Shown one piece after another: positions 25,320 to 36,934 of a stretch of DNA of 64,000 nt. How positions within the stretch are numbered: position 1 is the stretch's first letter; each line of letters begins with the position of its first letter. This stretch comes from Coptis chinensis (taxonomy: Eukaryota; Streptophyta; Magnoliopsida; Ranunculales; Ranunculaceae), in NCBI GenBank assembly GCA_015680905.1, contig CM027378.1, positions 620,001 through 684,000 on the forward strand. The letters run 5' to 3'. The notes beneath the pieces were generated by a model. That model saw only the letters and a list, made by a program, of their open reading frames with translations, was not told where the DNA came from and made no database searches. The position numbers were made by a program, and so were the translations under genes.

Positions 25320-25859
25320 CAAGGAAAGGAAAACAGACCTTTTATTGTAGGTTTGTAATCCAAGATACATCACCGGGCGTTTGGTCATAGTAAGAAAAAA
25401 AAAAGAATAAATAAACAATTTGGTATTAGTCTATTTTGCAGAATAAACGCAAAGCGCTCAATAAAATATTGAAATGAAACTAAATTTTTCCATACGCTTG
25501 CAACCAAGCCATAGTTACAAATATGGCATAAATAAGAAAAAAGTACAAAAAAAGTTCCAGCATAAAACTTGTAATATTGCATTCCACCCCTGGAATATTG
25601 CTCATCCACATTCCTAAAAGAAGTACAACATGGGGGCGATTATTTTGATTCATGAAGTAAAGCGCCTTTAAGTAATTGGTGGTTTTCCGTCAAAATGATT
25701 ACACATTTTCTTTCTATTTATTTATTTATTTTATGATAAATGGTTCTTCACGCTATTTAAACTGTTCACTCGGAATAACTTAAATTGAAAAGAAGAATCA
25801 ACATCAAACAAAACTACAACTTTTACTGTCTCTTGCTAACCATATCCAAAGCTTGTCGC

Positions 25860-26640
25860 GGTGAATGCACACCTAATGAAACATCAGATCCAATGCAGGT
25901 GAATCTAATATTTTCATCACCAAATGCCCATTTGTTTCTGAACTTTGGAACTATTAGAACTCTTGCCACCCTTGTCCTTATAGGTATTTCTCGAGGCAAT
26001 TGGCCTCCGCCTCCCATGAGCTGCTGCAATTGCATGCCGTCTCTGCTTGTGCAAACGCTTGTCGATTGTCATGTCGATCGGCGTCGTTTGGGTCCTGATT
26101 ACCCTCCCAATGGAAAAGTATCAATGTCTTCACTCAAGAGCAAAAAAAGAATATTATAATAAGTAACATAAAAGGACGGCTCAAGTAATACCTCTCACTT
26201 GCTTGTAATGGCTCATGTCCAATGCTTTCAACAGATTTATCCTCGCCAGTTTCATCCTTCTCACTTGCTTGCAGTGTCTCCGGTCCATTGTTGACATTAG
26301 CATTACATAAATGCTTATCCTCGCTCCTTTCCTTGTTTTTGGTACTCACAATTGATTCTTGATCCCCCAAATTCAAGGAACCCATATTCTTGATGCCAAC
26401 TTCAATGTATCTTTCATCCTCAGTGTCAACATCAGACTCACTATCATCAGACTCATTATCAATCACATTTGTTCCAGTCAAAACCTTCTCTATTTCTTCC
26501 TGGTTCTTTTTGGTAAATCCACTGGCCTCAAGTTCCTTGTCTAGGAAACCAAACGATTTCTCTATTGAAGAAAAAGAAGGCCTTCCACTGTTGTCTTTAT
26601 CCAAATCTGGCCTATCACATTCGCCAGTTTCCTCTTTTTT
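25860..26640 (-). pseudogene. RIO2 kinase C-terminal half, broken
   Basis: RIO2 is an atypical kinase/ATPase in cytoplasmic 40S ribosome maturation. The minus frame at 26134-26604 and just upstream carries the acidic C-terminal part (DKDNSGRPSFSSIEK, FLDKELEASGFT, then SDDSESDVDTEDE). It ends at a GT donor after LQASER. After a short intron, a basic tail follows (KRLHKQRRHAIAAAHGRRRP, then YKDKGGKSS), with a stop or frameshift in the early part of that exon. The RIO kinase domain itself is absent. The piece that should precede SGRPSF lies next to it in the opposite orientation. RIO2 assignment rests mainly on the NAQMYFD and SGRPSF blocks. Confidence 0.75.
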
Positions 26641-26728
26641 CTCTGTAACTCACTCTAATGCTCAGATGTACTTTGATCATGCTGTTGAATGCATTTTTAA
26701 ATTCTTCAAGGAAATATTGTCTTCACTT
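26641..26728 (+). pseudogene. Inverted RIO2 segment
   Basis: The plus strand encodes VTHSNAQMYFDHAVECIFKF then FKE, which matches the end of the RIO2 kinase domain (VSHxNAQMYFDRDxECIFKFF). In an intact gene it comes a few dozen residues before SGRPSF and on the same strand. Here it points the other way, so this part of the copy was inverted. The breakpoint is near 26635-26645. Confidence 0.75.
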
Positions 26729-27207
26729 GCAAACAAATTCATTATACTACAATGGAGATATTATGCCGCAAGGTTTTGAAGTGACAACTCTAAAAGTTTG
26801 AGTCTCTACGTTTATTCATTTTTTGATTTATTTCAGTAGCAACCCAACGTGAAGAAGAAAAAAACGGAAACATTCAAATAGTATTAATTTGCAGATAGTG
26901 TGCTCTTACCCATCAATATCTAGTTTAGGGGGTTTTGGGAAGTCTCATTATAAGGTACTCCAATAACCTGAAAAACTAACTCTATTCTTCATTGAACTCC
27001 AAGAAGTGCATGAAAATGCCATAAAGGATTAAAATAGTAATAGTAGATAACAGTCGACAATAAACCCTTGACTCCCATATACTGAGTCATAGTTTTTCTA
27101 CTATGTTGTCCCTTACTGCTTACTCCCTTGTACATACCCAATTGAACTGTTATAGAGTAAATGAAAATTGGAAGTAAACAAAGGATATCATCTTACTTTC
27201 ACACAAA

Positions 27208-27320
27208 CCTTCGTGAGGTAGGAGGTATAATGCTTGGCCTTAGTCTTGACTGCTTAGCAGCACCAGCACCAGCACTAACACCAACACCATAAAGATCTAG
27301 CATTGCTCTTCTATTTATTC
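27208..27320 (-). pseudogene. Unrecognised exon with A/G-rich run
   Basis: A 113-bp exon-like block follows TTTTGTAG and is followed by GTTTGT. Its open frame reads INRRAMLDLYGVGVSAGAG then AAKQSRLRPSIIPPTSRR. The natural codon usage and splice sites suggest a copied exon of a host gene. I do not recognise the protein. It lies on the same strand as the flanking gene fragments. Confidence 0.4.
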
Positions 27321-29034
27321 TACAAAAGAAATCCAGCTTGTAAAGTTTATTACAACAGAGACCAAAAGTTTTGGAATTTTAATCAATCCAGTATAATGGG
27401 TCAGAAGTTTTAACAAAAACCGTGGAATTTTTATTTGAATTATATAACAAACTCATATTACATCAAAAGCTTTGAAAAAGACAAATAAGAATTGAAGAGT
27501 TCTAATGATAAACTTAACGTTAATTACCCTGACAATAAGCAGAACATGAGTATTGTGAAAAAATAATTTAAAATATCATTTTTTTGTGATTTTTTTTTTC
27601 GTAAGAACATTCACCACATTATTTTGTTTCTCCACTCATCATATCATGGAGAGTGGGTTACTGACCATATTTTTCACAATCACAACACTATATGCTTAGA
27701 CAAAAAAAATTTTACCTCCAAAAATTTATATATATACACCTTTGAAATCAATGTGATGAGCAACTTTCGTAAACCAATTTCATAGTTCTCACAGTTTGTA
27801 TCAATGACCATCCCACTCATGGAGTATATCCTAAAAAGAAGAAAAAAAAAGGTCAATTTCTCTCATCAATTAAACTTGGTAAAGCTCAGAAAAAAAAAAT
27901 TCAACAGTATTGAGAAAATAGACAAAAGAGGTTCAAGTGGCATGGAAATCAAAATTCATTTTAGTGCCTGAACTATGACTTATTTTTGCATACCTTGGAT
28001 ACCCTTCTTTGCTCATTTGTAAAGCCTCGTAAACTTTATGGCAACAAATTAATTGTGTCAATGGTCGCTGAAGTAATTGAGAACCTATAATTGAGATGCA
28101 TAATTATTACCATCAGAACCTAAATGAAAAATACAAGTACATATCGAAACAAAAGGTAGAAGCAATAAAATGTTTGCGAGGCTTTACAAATGACGAAAGA
28201 AGGGTATAACTAATAAACACCCTGGAACTTAATCTCATTTACCATTATCTACAACAAATCATATAAAAGCCCAATTTAAGCTTTACCATAATAACAACTT
28301 CAAAATCAAAGTAACAATATCACATGCCCAATCAACGTTACAATCTAAAAGCAGTTCCAAAGCTCATAATACATCTAGATTTAATACGGGTCTCCTCATT
28401 TCTATCCAAATGCAGCTAGCAACTCAAACACACAACATAAGGCAATCATTTTTATCCAAAAATAGACAAATATTCAAACACCAAGAGAAAGAAAGAGAGT
28501 TATTATACCTTGACGCATAAGCATTTGAACCTAATCCTCATACATTGATTTTAAAGGAAGCAATTCATTAAGAGCATTTGATTTTGCAAAGAAATTAGCA
28601 GTACCTTTTACGGAAGAAAGGGGCAACATCGAATACACAGCAGACAGATTCACTTGAGGAGGAGAAACCAATTCGATAACACTTACATAAAAAAATTCAT
28701 CAGCACAACATAGTTTTGTTTACATAAAAAGAATTGAAAATGATAAAAGTCAGAAAGTAAGGTTTTGATGAACTTAAAACAAATAAAAGTAACTTAGTTG
28801 GAAAATATACCTTCTTTTGATATGCAGGGCTTCAAGGAGAAATCGTTTGGAATATGGGTGAGAGATAGAGGCGACCAAAAATGAGAAGCTTGTTCAGTGT
28901 TTAAACCATAATCTTTCATTAGATTAGAATGTGGGGTTTTCTTTTGTTATTTCCAAATTTTTTCGAAAACTTATAATATTTCTTCCGATATTGTTTGAAA
29001 TTGGGTGAAATTTCGATGTGATGGGGAGGTGATT
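27321..29034. other. Non-coding stretch
   Basis: The stretch is AT-rich with no recognised frame. The end near 28830-29000 resembles the sequence that in the other two places lies between a gene 5' end and the dispersed repeat, but no gene is recognisable here. Confidence 0.35.
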
Positions 29035-29185
29035 ATAATTTAAGAATAAAAGAAGGAGAATTAAACAAATGCAGGGAGGTCTAACTAATTATTAGCACCT
29101 CCCTTTTTTTAGGAGGCACTAATATTGCTGGGTTTGGAAAATAGAGCGATATGGTGAGGAGAGAGAATGTGTGCGAGCTAAACAT
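29035..29185. repeat. Dispersed ~150-bp repeat, copy 2
   Basis: This is the best-preserved copy. It has GGGAGGTCTAACTAATTATT then AGCACCTCCC, a T-run, AGGAGGCACTAATATTGC, GGTTTGGAAAATAGAGC, and GATATGGTGAGGAGAGAG then GTGCGAGCT. Inverted GGGAGGT/ACCTCCC and CCTCC/GGAGG pairs can form two alternative hairpins. Confidence 0.75.
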
Positions 29186-31022
29186 TCAGGTGTTTAATTT
29201 AGCGAAATATCTGCAAGACAGATACCAACATACACTTAGTAAAGAAAAAATCAAGTCAAGTTAAGTTTCAATGAGATGAGTATGGTAATGAATAGTTTGA
29301 GTGTTATATCAACTAAACCATCTTAAAACCCTGCAATAAGAAACTCCCTTTTCTCTTAGAAAGTTCTTCCAGTGCAAGTCTGAGGCATTCAAATCATCTT
29401 TCATTGTTTACATTCCCTGTAGGTCATCAGTAAGTTTTAGTAGTACCTTAGCATTAAAATGAATTAAAATACTGTGAAGAACTACCTCAAATTATCACAA
29501 AAAAAGTGAGAACCTTTCCAATTCTCAATGAGCGCATCACTACAAATACAAAATATAAATACCTCAGTATCAAAATATCGTTCGATCAGTGAAACTGCAT
29601 AAATTCAAGAATACTACAAAGAGCAAGTTGCACTACTTTTAGTTTGAATCCCATTTCTCTGATTAGCTTAATTTCTTTGGTGGATAGAGGCAAAGTGAAG
29701 AGTTGCCCAATTATAAGAACAAAGAAGAAAGGTCATCATTCTTGGTATGACTATGCCACAAAGCTATTAGTGTGTTTAACTATTCAAGCAATAATAACAA
29801 TATCGACAAAATAGTAGGTCGGCCAATAAGTAGTGCATGATAAGAAGTTTGTCAAGTCTCTATTGTATGTCATTGGATGTCCTCCCTAAATCTGACTGGT
29901 TTACAACTTAGTCTCTTAAAAAAAAAAAATCTAAGAGAGCTATTCTTCTATATATAGGTCATCTACATAAGAATAATATGAAAAACATAGTAACAAAATT
30001 TGATCCTTTAATTTATCGACTTCGTATAGCTTAACGTGAAAATGTTAAGATCATTCACTTCACTTAAAGATCGACATAATGCTCTTTGAAGGGTTTCTAC
30101 ATCTATTTGCTATTTGTTATTTACAATTCACAATCTATCTATATTTTACCTTGAACATATACTATATAAAAAAATTTACAATAAGTTCATTCACTAAGTA
30201 GTAGTACATTCTTTCACTTATTATTATTATTTTTTTTCTAAAAAAACACTTATAGAAGACGAACTTGAGACCACCCAAAAGAAAAATGAGATATCCATTT
30301 GAAATCAACAAAAATTGTGGAAATTCTACTCATATTATACCACAATAAATCATATTATATCAAAAGTTATGAAAAACATAAGTTTGTATAATATATTATA
30401 CCAAAAATAAATATTCAATGATCTTAATGATAATATCTTTGACAAGGATTATGTCAAGTTGACTGAAATTGTTTCATCACTCAAAAAAATAAATAAAGAA
30501 ACAACCAATATAAAATATTGAATAAGCAAGAAAATAAAAATAAACGTAATAAAAAACACGGTCATCAAAAATGATATTGAAAAGGCAGACCATGCAAAAT
30601 TAAACAACAAATTTTCAGTAGAAGTTGTAAATTTTTTGGTACTTGGTGGTGCTTTCATTGGTACTTGCTCCATTGAGTTTTTGAAAGACATAACAAAGAC
30701 GTTGTAATAATGACCTGATCAAGATACTACTCAAGTCACAGACATAAAATCAGTATTAATTTATATTGAAAGAAATGAGATTATACCTGCAAACAGCGAG
30801 GCCACCGAGAGCTATATCGAAGAGACTTGAGCAATAGCGCAAAGACCCCTATTGTTAACCTTCTCAGCATAAAGCTCAACACTGTTTTTAGGAAATTTGA
30901 ACCTTTTCTAAACGACAGATGTTAGTTCCCTAATCCTCCCCCCTTCTCACATTTAACAAACCAAATAACCCAATAAGCAAAATATAAATATTGGAAAAAA
31001 ACGAGATTTTTATTTTAATTTA
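29186..31022. other. Non-coding stretch
   Basis: The stretch is AT-rich. An 80-codon minus-strand frame at 30449-30691 has a hydrophobic segment but no recognisable motif. Nothing else is supported. Confidence 0.35.
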
Positions 31023-32345
31023 ATTTACCGAGAACGTTTTGGGTATGCCACAGGATTTCACCCATTGTTAGTCGATTCTTTCCCTCATCAGCAAGACATT
31101 TCTCGGCTATTTCTCCAAAAAAATTCAACGAATCAAGTGAGTACCCTTCAAGACGTCGATCCACAATTGTTTCTAGTTCTCCCTGTCCTTGTCATCGGAA
31201 TGCCCATTCTGCAAGGTTTATCTGATCTTTCAGTAGGTTTGGATTGATAACAGGTCGAGCACACATAACTTCAAACAGCACCACACCAAATGAATACACA
31301 TCAGACTTCTTGGTCAATTGTTTCCTACGGAAGTATTCTGGATCAAGATATCCAAAGCTTCCCTTTATTGCAGTACTCACATGAGTATGATCAAGTGCAG
31401 GACCATTCTTTGACAACCCGAAATCTGCCATCTTTGCAACAAAACTCTCATCTAATAGAATATTTGTCGTCTTAACATTCCTGTGAATTATACCCCGCCT
31501 CTTTGCCCCTGTATGAAGGTAATAGAGACCCCGAGCAGCACCTATACATGCATCTAATCTTTGCCTCCACGACAAAGGAGGAAGATCACTACCAAACAGG
31601 TGAGCCCTGAGGGTTCCATTGGCCATGTACTCGTACACCAAGATCGTCTTGTTTTGTTCCTCACATAACCTAATCATTGAGACCAAATGGCGGTGTCTAA
31701 TCGAGTTTTGATAGCATCTCAATTTCAGTCTCGATTCTCTCAGGCCTTGCTGCGATTGTGGGTGAGCTCGCTTGACAGCGACCAGGGAGCCATCGTCAAT
31801 CTCTCCCTTGTAAACTTTACCAAAACCTCCAACTCCGATCACTAAAGAGTCGTCAAAGTTATTTGTAGCAAGTCGAAATTCTGCTAATGTGAAATGTTTG
31901 CCAACTCTATTATTAGTCATAGACCTAGTAAAGTTTAAAGTTCCAACAGGAATTTGGATCCTTGAGCACTTGTAGTGCCATTTCCAATGGTGAAAAAAAG
32001 GGGCCATCCAGTGGATTGTTTTTGGCGGGAGCTGTTTTTCCCTTTGGCCACGATAGAAGAAAAACATAGTACACAAAATGAAAGAAGAGCAATGGAAGCA
32101 ATCCCGATCCAATTCCCACCCAAAGCCCCCGACCCTTCACACTGATGCATTTCCACCCGAACGAACGGCGGCTTTGATGGATAAGAAAGATCCCCTCTTT
32201 GACCGAGCTTAAATATCTCCAATCCATTCAATAATGCATCAGTTCCAGAAGCACCAGCAGATGCATCAGGCCCTAACTGAATCCAAAGAGTTTCAATCTT
32301 AGAAGACACCATATCGAGGTAATCCAATTTCAGTACGCATGGGAG
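31023..32345 (-). pseudogene. HERK2-like CrRLK1L kinase fragment
   Basis: This is the C-terminal half of a CrRLK1L (malectin-like) receptor kinase, closest by eye to HERK2. In order: the end of the malectin-like ectodomain (LWIQLGPDASAGASGTDALL then NGLEIFKL), a membrane segment near 32120-32190, the juxtamembrane FTLAEFRLATNNFDD, glycine loop GVGGFGKV, VAVK lysine, DFG, APE-region YLDPEYF, and the C-lobe (FGEIAEKCLADEGKNRLTMG). Defects: a frameshift between TM and kinase near 31950, the catalytic HRD changed to HRN, and TGA at 31192 in place of a conserved W after AEWA-R. HRN alone would abolish ordinary catalysis. It is joined upstream to exons of a different receptor gene. Confidence 0.9.
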
Positions 32346-32415
32346 TGACCATATTCAGCAAGTTCTCTTGTCAATACTTCATTTAGTTCGTTGACTATGC
32401 TACTATATTACTTAC

Positions 32416-32879
32416 ATAGATTTCAAGTGACTAAGCTTCCCAAGCTCAGGCGATAATGTTCCTCCCAAAGACAGCCCACTTAGATCCCTATAGAACATAA
32501 GATTGAAGCACCTAAGTGTAACATTACACACATATCGTTCAATAGAAATCCTTATACAAACTATATTATCTAAAAGAATAAATTTTCCTACTGAAAGTAG
32601 TGAACTACAATTAACTTGAAAAAACACCATATGGATCACTATCCACATGTTCCTAAAAATCCAACAATGCTGATCCTGCAATTCCATTGAATTGCGAATT
32701 GTATTCATTAAAACAAAGTCATAAGGTTCTAATACTAGTAAAAGTATAAAAACATAACAAAGACTCATACCTTCAAGATTGAGGGACCAACACTCGTGGA
32801 TTTTGAAGAGAAAAATCAAAACAACGAAACAAAACATCTTGTGGAGCTGGAATCCGAATGAATTCCATTGGCTCCTCAT
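32416..32879 (-). pseudogene. MRH1-like LRR receptor kinase, two exons
   Basis: Exon 32771-32879 starts with ATG and encodes a signal peptide (FCFVVLIFLFKIHECWSLNL), ending at a GT donor. Exon 32416-32487 is exactly 72 bp, begins after CTATAG and ends before GTAAGT. It encodes one leucine-rich repeat (DLSGLSLGGTLSPELGKL then SHLKS). Both match the N-terminus of the MRH1-type LRR-VIII/VI receptor kinases (ECWSLN..GLALLEF and GLSLEGTLAPELG). The exon that normally lies between them is missing, and the phases do not join. Only about 70 bp separates the LRR exon from the HERK2-like sequence. Confidence 0.8.
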
Positions 32880-33219
32880 TGTTTGATATTACAAATGCCG
32901 TAGTAACAATTAGTACCAAGAATAGCAATACTCACAAAAATCGCCAGGGTTATTATTACACAAAACACTCCTTCGATCTTCTTTTACCCGTAAAAAATCA
33001 AGGACCTCGTTTGTATTACCCAAAAATAAAAAATAAAAAACTTAAATCTATAATCTCTTGGAGGATGAGATTTAGTGGTGGTGAGGTTTGTTAGCAGCTG
33101 GCTAACATACGAAACTTTTTGGTTTCATTTTCCGGAGTTTCTAACTTTTGGGTTTGCATTTTTCTCACGTAGTTTGGGGTTTAATGTTTTTTTTTGGTAG
33201 GGAGATAAATATAATTACT

Positions 33220-33358
33220 TAATAAAGAAAGGAGATTTAAACAAATGAAGGGAGGTCTAACTAATTATTAGCACCTTTTTTTTTTTGGGAGTCTCTAATA
33301 TTACTCGGTTTGGAAAATAAAACAATATGGTGAAGAGAGATGTCAGGTGCGAGCTTTT
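33220..33358. repeat. Dispersed ~150-bp repeat, copy 3
   Basis: It shares with copy 2 GGGAGGTCTAACTAATTATT then AGCACC, a T-run, GGGAGTCTCTAATATTACTC, GGTTTGGAAAATAAAAC, ATATGGTGAAGAGAGATGTC then AGGTGCGAGCTTTTA. A (TA)n tract follows directly. It lies just upstream of the receptor-kinase chimera. Confidence 0.75.
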
Positions 33359-33363
33359 ATAGC

Positions 33364-33367
<4 letters not shown>

Positions 33368-33405
<38 letters not shown>
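33368..33405. repeat. (TA)n microsatellite
   Basis: About 19 TA units directly abut copy 3 of the dispersed repeat. Confidence 0.95.
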
Positions 33406-33407
<2 letters not shown>

Positions 33408-33490
33408 TGGCCAATTACAATATGCTAAAAAAGTCCGTGCTACCAAGTAGAAAAAATCCTATTAAAGGTCATGATTACTAGATAAACAAC

Positions 33491-33730
33491 ATAGCAGTGG
33501 GTGTGAGGGTGGTGTAATAATTCTATTATATTATCTGTAGAGAGAAAATAGTGGGAGAGAGCACGAAGAGATGGGGATATTTCATTTTTTTTTGGGTTAC
33601 CAAATTAAGTAGCGGTGGCTTTAGGGCGGTGTAATAATTCTTTTCTATTATCTGTAAAGAGAATAGTGGAATAGTGCACAAGAGATTAGGAAATATAGAA
33701 TATTTCATTTTTTTTTCGGTTATACCAAAT
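33491..33730. repeat. 117-bp tandem duplication
   Basis: The block GGTGTAATAATTCT...TATCTGTA-AGAGA...ATTTCATTTTTTTT occurs at 33511 and 33628. Confidence 0.8.
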
Positions 33731-34039
33731 CTTTCAATTTTATTTGTTGGTCTTTGTTGGGTTTTTTTTTTCAAGAAAATAGTCAAGAGGACCAATTTTG
33801 GAAAAAAGTAATTGTGGAGGACACGGTTTTTTTTAGTAATTCACAGCATTAAGTAACCAACGAATCCACAATTTCAATTTTAGTAACCCTTAAGAACAAA
33901 ATAAGTTTGTTTGGTTTTTTTATTTTTTTAAAAATACTAGTTTTACCCTTCTGTGTTATTATAGATATAAAACATATAAATTTTTATTTTTTTAAAATAC
34001 CAGTTTCACCCCTCTGTGTTATGTTTATAAATCTAAGAA

Positions 34040-34810
34040 ATTTGGTGATTATTCATACCCAAATAGGTGAACATACCTCATACACTATGTTGTTGTATGA
34101 ACAATGATTATTCATACCCAAATATGTATAAACATTGATTGTTTATACTCCAATAAGTATTTTTACAAATCATACATTATGGTGAGGTATGAACAGTGAT
34201 TGTGCATATATAGCTCATGTTGAAATACGAACAATGATTATTTATACGAACAGTGATTGTTCATATGAATAATGATTGCTTATAGCTCATGTTGAGGTAT
34301 GAACAATGACCCCAAATAGGTATGAATTATTAATGTTCATACAAACAATGATTGTTCATACCAACATTGATTGTTCAAAGCTCATGTTTGAGGTATGAAC
34401 AATGTTGATGTATAAATAGTGATTGTTCATACCCCAAATAGGTATGAACAATCGAATATTGATTGTTCATAACTCAAATTTTAGGTATGAACAGTGATTG
34501 TTCATACCCCAAATAGGTGTTCTTACTGATCATATATTATGTTGAGGTATGAACAATGATTGTTCATAGCTGATGTTGAGACATGAACAGTGATTGTGCA
34601 TAGCTCATGTTGAAGTATTAACAATGATTGTTCATACGAACATTTTTGAGGTATGAACAGTGTTGATGTATGAACAATACCCCAAATAGGTATGAACAAT
34701 GATTGTTTATACTCCAATAGGTGTTCTTATTGATCATACATTATGTTGAGGTATGAACAATGATTGTACATAACTCATGTTAAGGTATAAACAATGATTG
34801 TTCATACTTC
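34040..34810. repeat. Minisatellite of near-palindromes
   Basis: About 770 bp is built from variants of GAGGTATGAACAATGATTGT, TCATACCCCAAATAGGT and ATAGCTCATGTT. The core GAACAATGATTGTTC is palindromic except at the centre and recurs many times. A higher-order unit holding TCTTACTGATCATA recurs at 34521 and 34725 (204 bp apart). It has no coding function that I can support. Confidence 0.9.
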
Positions 34811-35282
34811 ATACTATATACACCGGGTCGTTTCAGTTAGGCCGAGCTGTTTTTTATTTTGCGTCAAGGGTATATATGACCTTTCATCTACCCTGTCGTT
34901 GTGAGGGATTAAAACAAAAAGTGGTGTTAAGAGTTACGTTTTCGGTCGTTTTGTCCTTGAGAGTCACTCCCTGTTTTTTTTTTCTCGCGACCATAAGAAA
35001 ATTACGAAGAAATGGCAAATTACTTAGAAGTCTCTACATGACAAAAACAATGAACAATACACTAATATTCAAAAACCAAAATGAACAATGATTTTGGGAT
35101 CGGACTTATGAGACCTTGCCTATTATTATTGTTTCTAATCTAGATAGTGAATAGGAGGGTAAAGTGTTGAAGAGTTCTTAGAGAGCATAAAAAAGTTTTA
35201 GGGGGGACTACTGTTGATACTAATGGTATATACCCCACTAATTGTATACATCATATTCATCTCGAGTAAAAACTAAAACCAA

Positions 35283-35560
35283 ATTGTGAGATGCAGTGAC
35301 GGTTTAATCCTAACATGAGAGAGGTAGTGAGAGCTGAGGTGCTCAAGTTGTTGGATACGGGTATCATTTACCCCATCTTTGATAGTGCATGGATGAGTCT
35401 TGTTTAGGTAGTTCCCTAGAAGTCAGGTATCATGATAGTTAAGAATGTTATTGGAGAGTTGGTTCCTACCTGCCGTATGAATACCGTGTGGCATTTTTGC
35501 ATTGAATATCATAAGTTGAACTTGGCTATAAGGAAAAATTAATTTTCTAACATGCCTCTA
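35283..35560 (+). pseudogene. Decayed Ty3/gypsy reverse-transcriptase scrap
   Basis: The plus strand encodes MREVVRAEVLKLLDTGIIYP, then a degraded VVP-KSG and a W-FCIEYHKLNLA segment. These align with the start of the RT domain (EVLRLLDAGIIYPISDSEWV...VVPKKSG...RICVDYKRLN) of the element at 44.6-45.5 kb. Stops interrupt it after SLV and after VP. Nothing of the rest of a retrotransposon is found beside it. Confidence 0.8.
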
Positions 35561-36846
35561 CATGAATGTAAAAATTGGCTTTCCAACATGCAGAAAATAT
35601 GCAGATACATGTTTGAGTAAATTTGAAAAGTTATTACATTAGCCCAAGTATCATGGGTGACCTTGAACTTGCCTTAATGAAAGACAATTGGATTTACTTT
35701 GACGATTAGAAAACTTTGAACTGTCAGCCGTTGGTGTAAACCTAGACAATTGTCCCTACACAATAATTTCTCTACACATTTGGTTTCCACATCTATGTTT
35801 GTTTTGGCCTTGAACGCCTCTTTGTATCATGAGTGCTTTTGAAAAATTGTCCCTCAAATTCTCATAGAAGCGGCTCCACTTCACTTTACACTCACATATA
35901 ATTATGGTTATATTGAGCATATTGAACATAAATGGGCCCTAATTACATGTAACAAATTGGAGGTTTTGTCCAATTAGGGTTCTATTTTGCAAAGTGAACA
36001 CTATGAAATCTATTAGATTGTGGGATTCAAATCTATTCAAAAAAAAAATTATTCCATTTAAATATATTTTTGTTTTTGGCCCCTCTTTCAATAAAACTTT
36101 TAAACTTTTAGGCCCCCCCCCCCACCACAATTTAACCCTAACCGTTGGATGCCAACATTAAGATTTGGACAAGTGTAAATTTATTTTGTTTTCAAAAAAC
36201 AATAGTCACATGTGTCGTGTGTGAGGGGTATTTCGGTCATTCAGAAAATATGAGAAGCAAAACATACGATGCAGTTAAAGTTGAGTGAGTCAACTGACAT
36301 AACTAGGGCCAAAAACGAATAAACGGATTTACAGGAGCCAAACGCTGAATACCTTATTAAAAGTGGGGCCCAAAGTGAATAAACCCTTAATTTTTTGTAA
36401 CTGTCAAGTAAAACTAAGTTTCCAAAGTTTAAATTTTTTGAAATTAAGCTTCAAACAATACTTTGAGAAATCTTATCTCAGTCCCCGTTTCATAGTAGGT
36501 TTGGTTTGGCTATCTTCTAACACTAATATATACATGGTGGCCACTAGCAAAACCACCACCAATAAAATGATAATGAAGAACACGGGTGACCATCAAAGCA
36601 GTAAATTACACCACCTCAATTAAAACCATGGTGAAGATCATGTTATTTTATTTCTTTTAGTTGACCGAAGTCTCATCATTCGAATTTAGGACATCCTAAT
36701 TGCAAGATAATGTTCTGTCACATCTCACTATTGCCAATATTCTTAATTGGCTTTTGTGTAAAAAAACCTCCAATCTTCTTACTATCATCTATATGATTAA
36801 ATTTTTTTTGGTGGTTGCTCTACTCGCTAGTAACCCAGTGAAAAGT

Positions 36847-36848
<2 letters not shown>
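35561..36848. other. Non-coding stretch
   Basis: No gene is recognised. A C13 run lies near 36113-36125. ORFs at 36363-36623 and 36700-36882 have no recognisable motifs. Confidence 0.4.
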
Positions 36849-36881
<33 letters not shown>

Positions 36882-36909
36882 ATCTCATCTATATATATAT
36901 ATATATATA
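36849..36909. repeat. (TA)n microsatellite pair
   Basis: Two TA tracts (36849-36880 and about 36891-36909) are separated by GATCTCATC. They directly abut the broken end of the L1 fragment. Confidence 0.95.
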
Positions 36910-36934
36910 GTTAATTGCATCGGGTTGTTGAAGT

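Noticed and set aside
34040-34810. CRISPR-like array
   Set aside because: Repeats are irregular in spacing and grade into each other, and the genome is eukaryotic.
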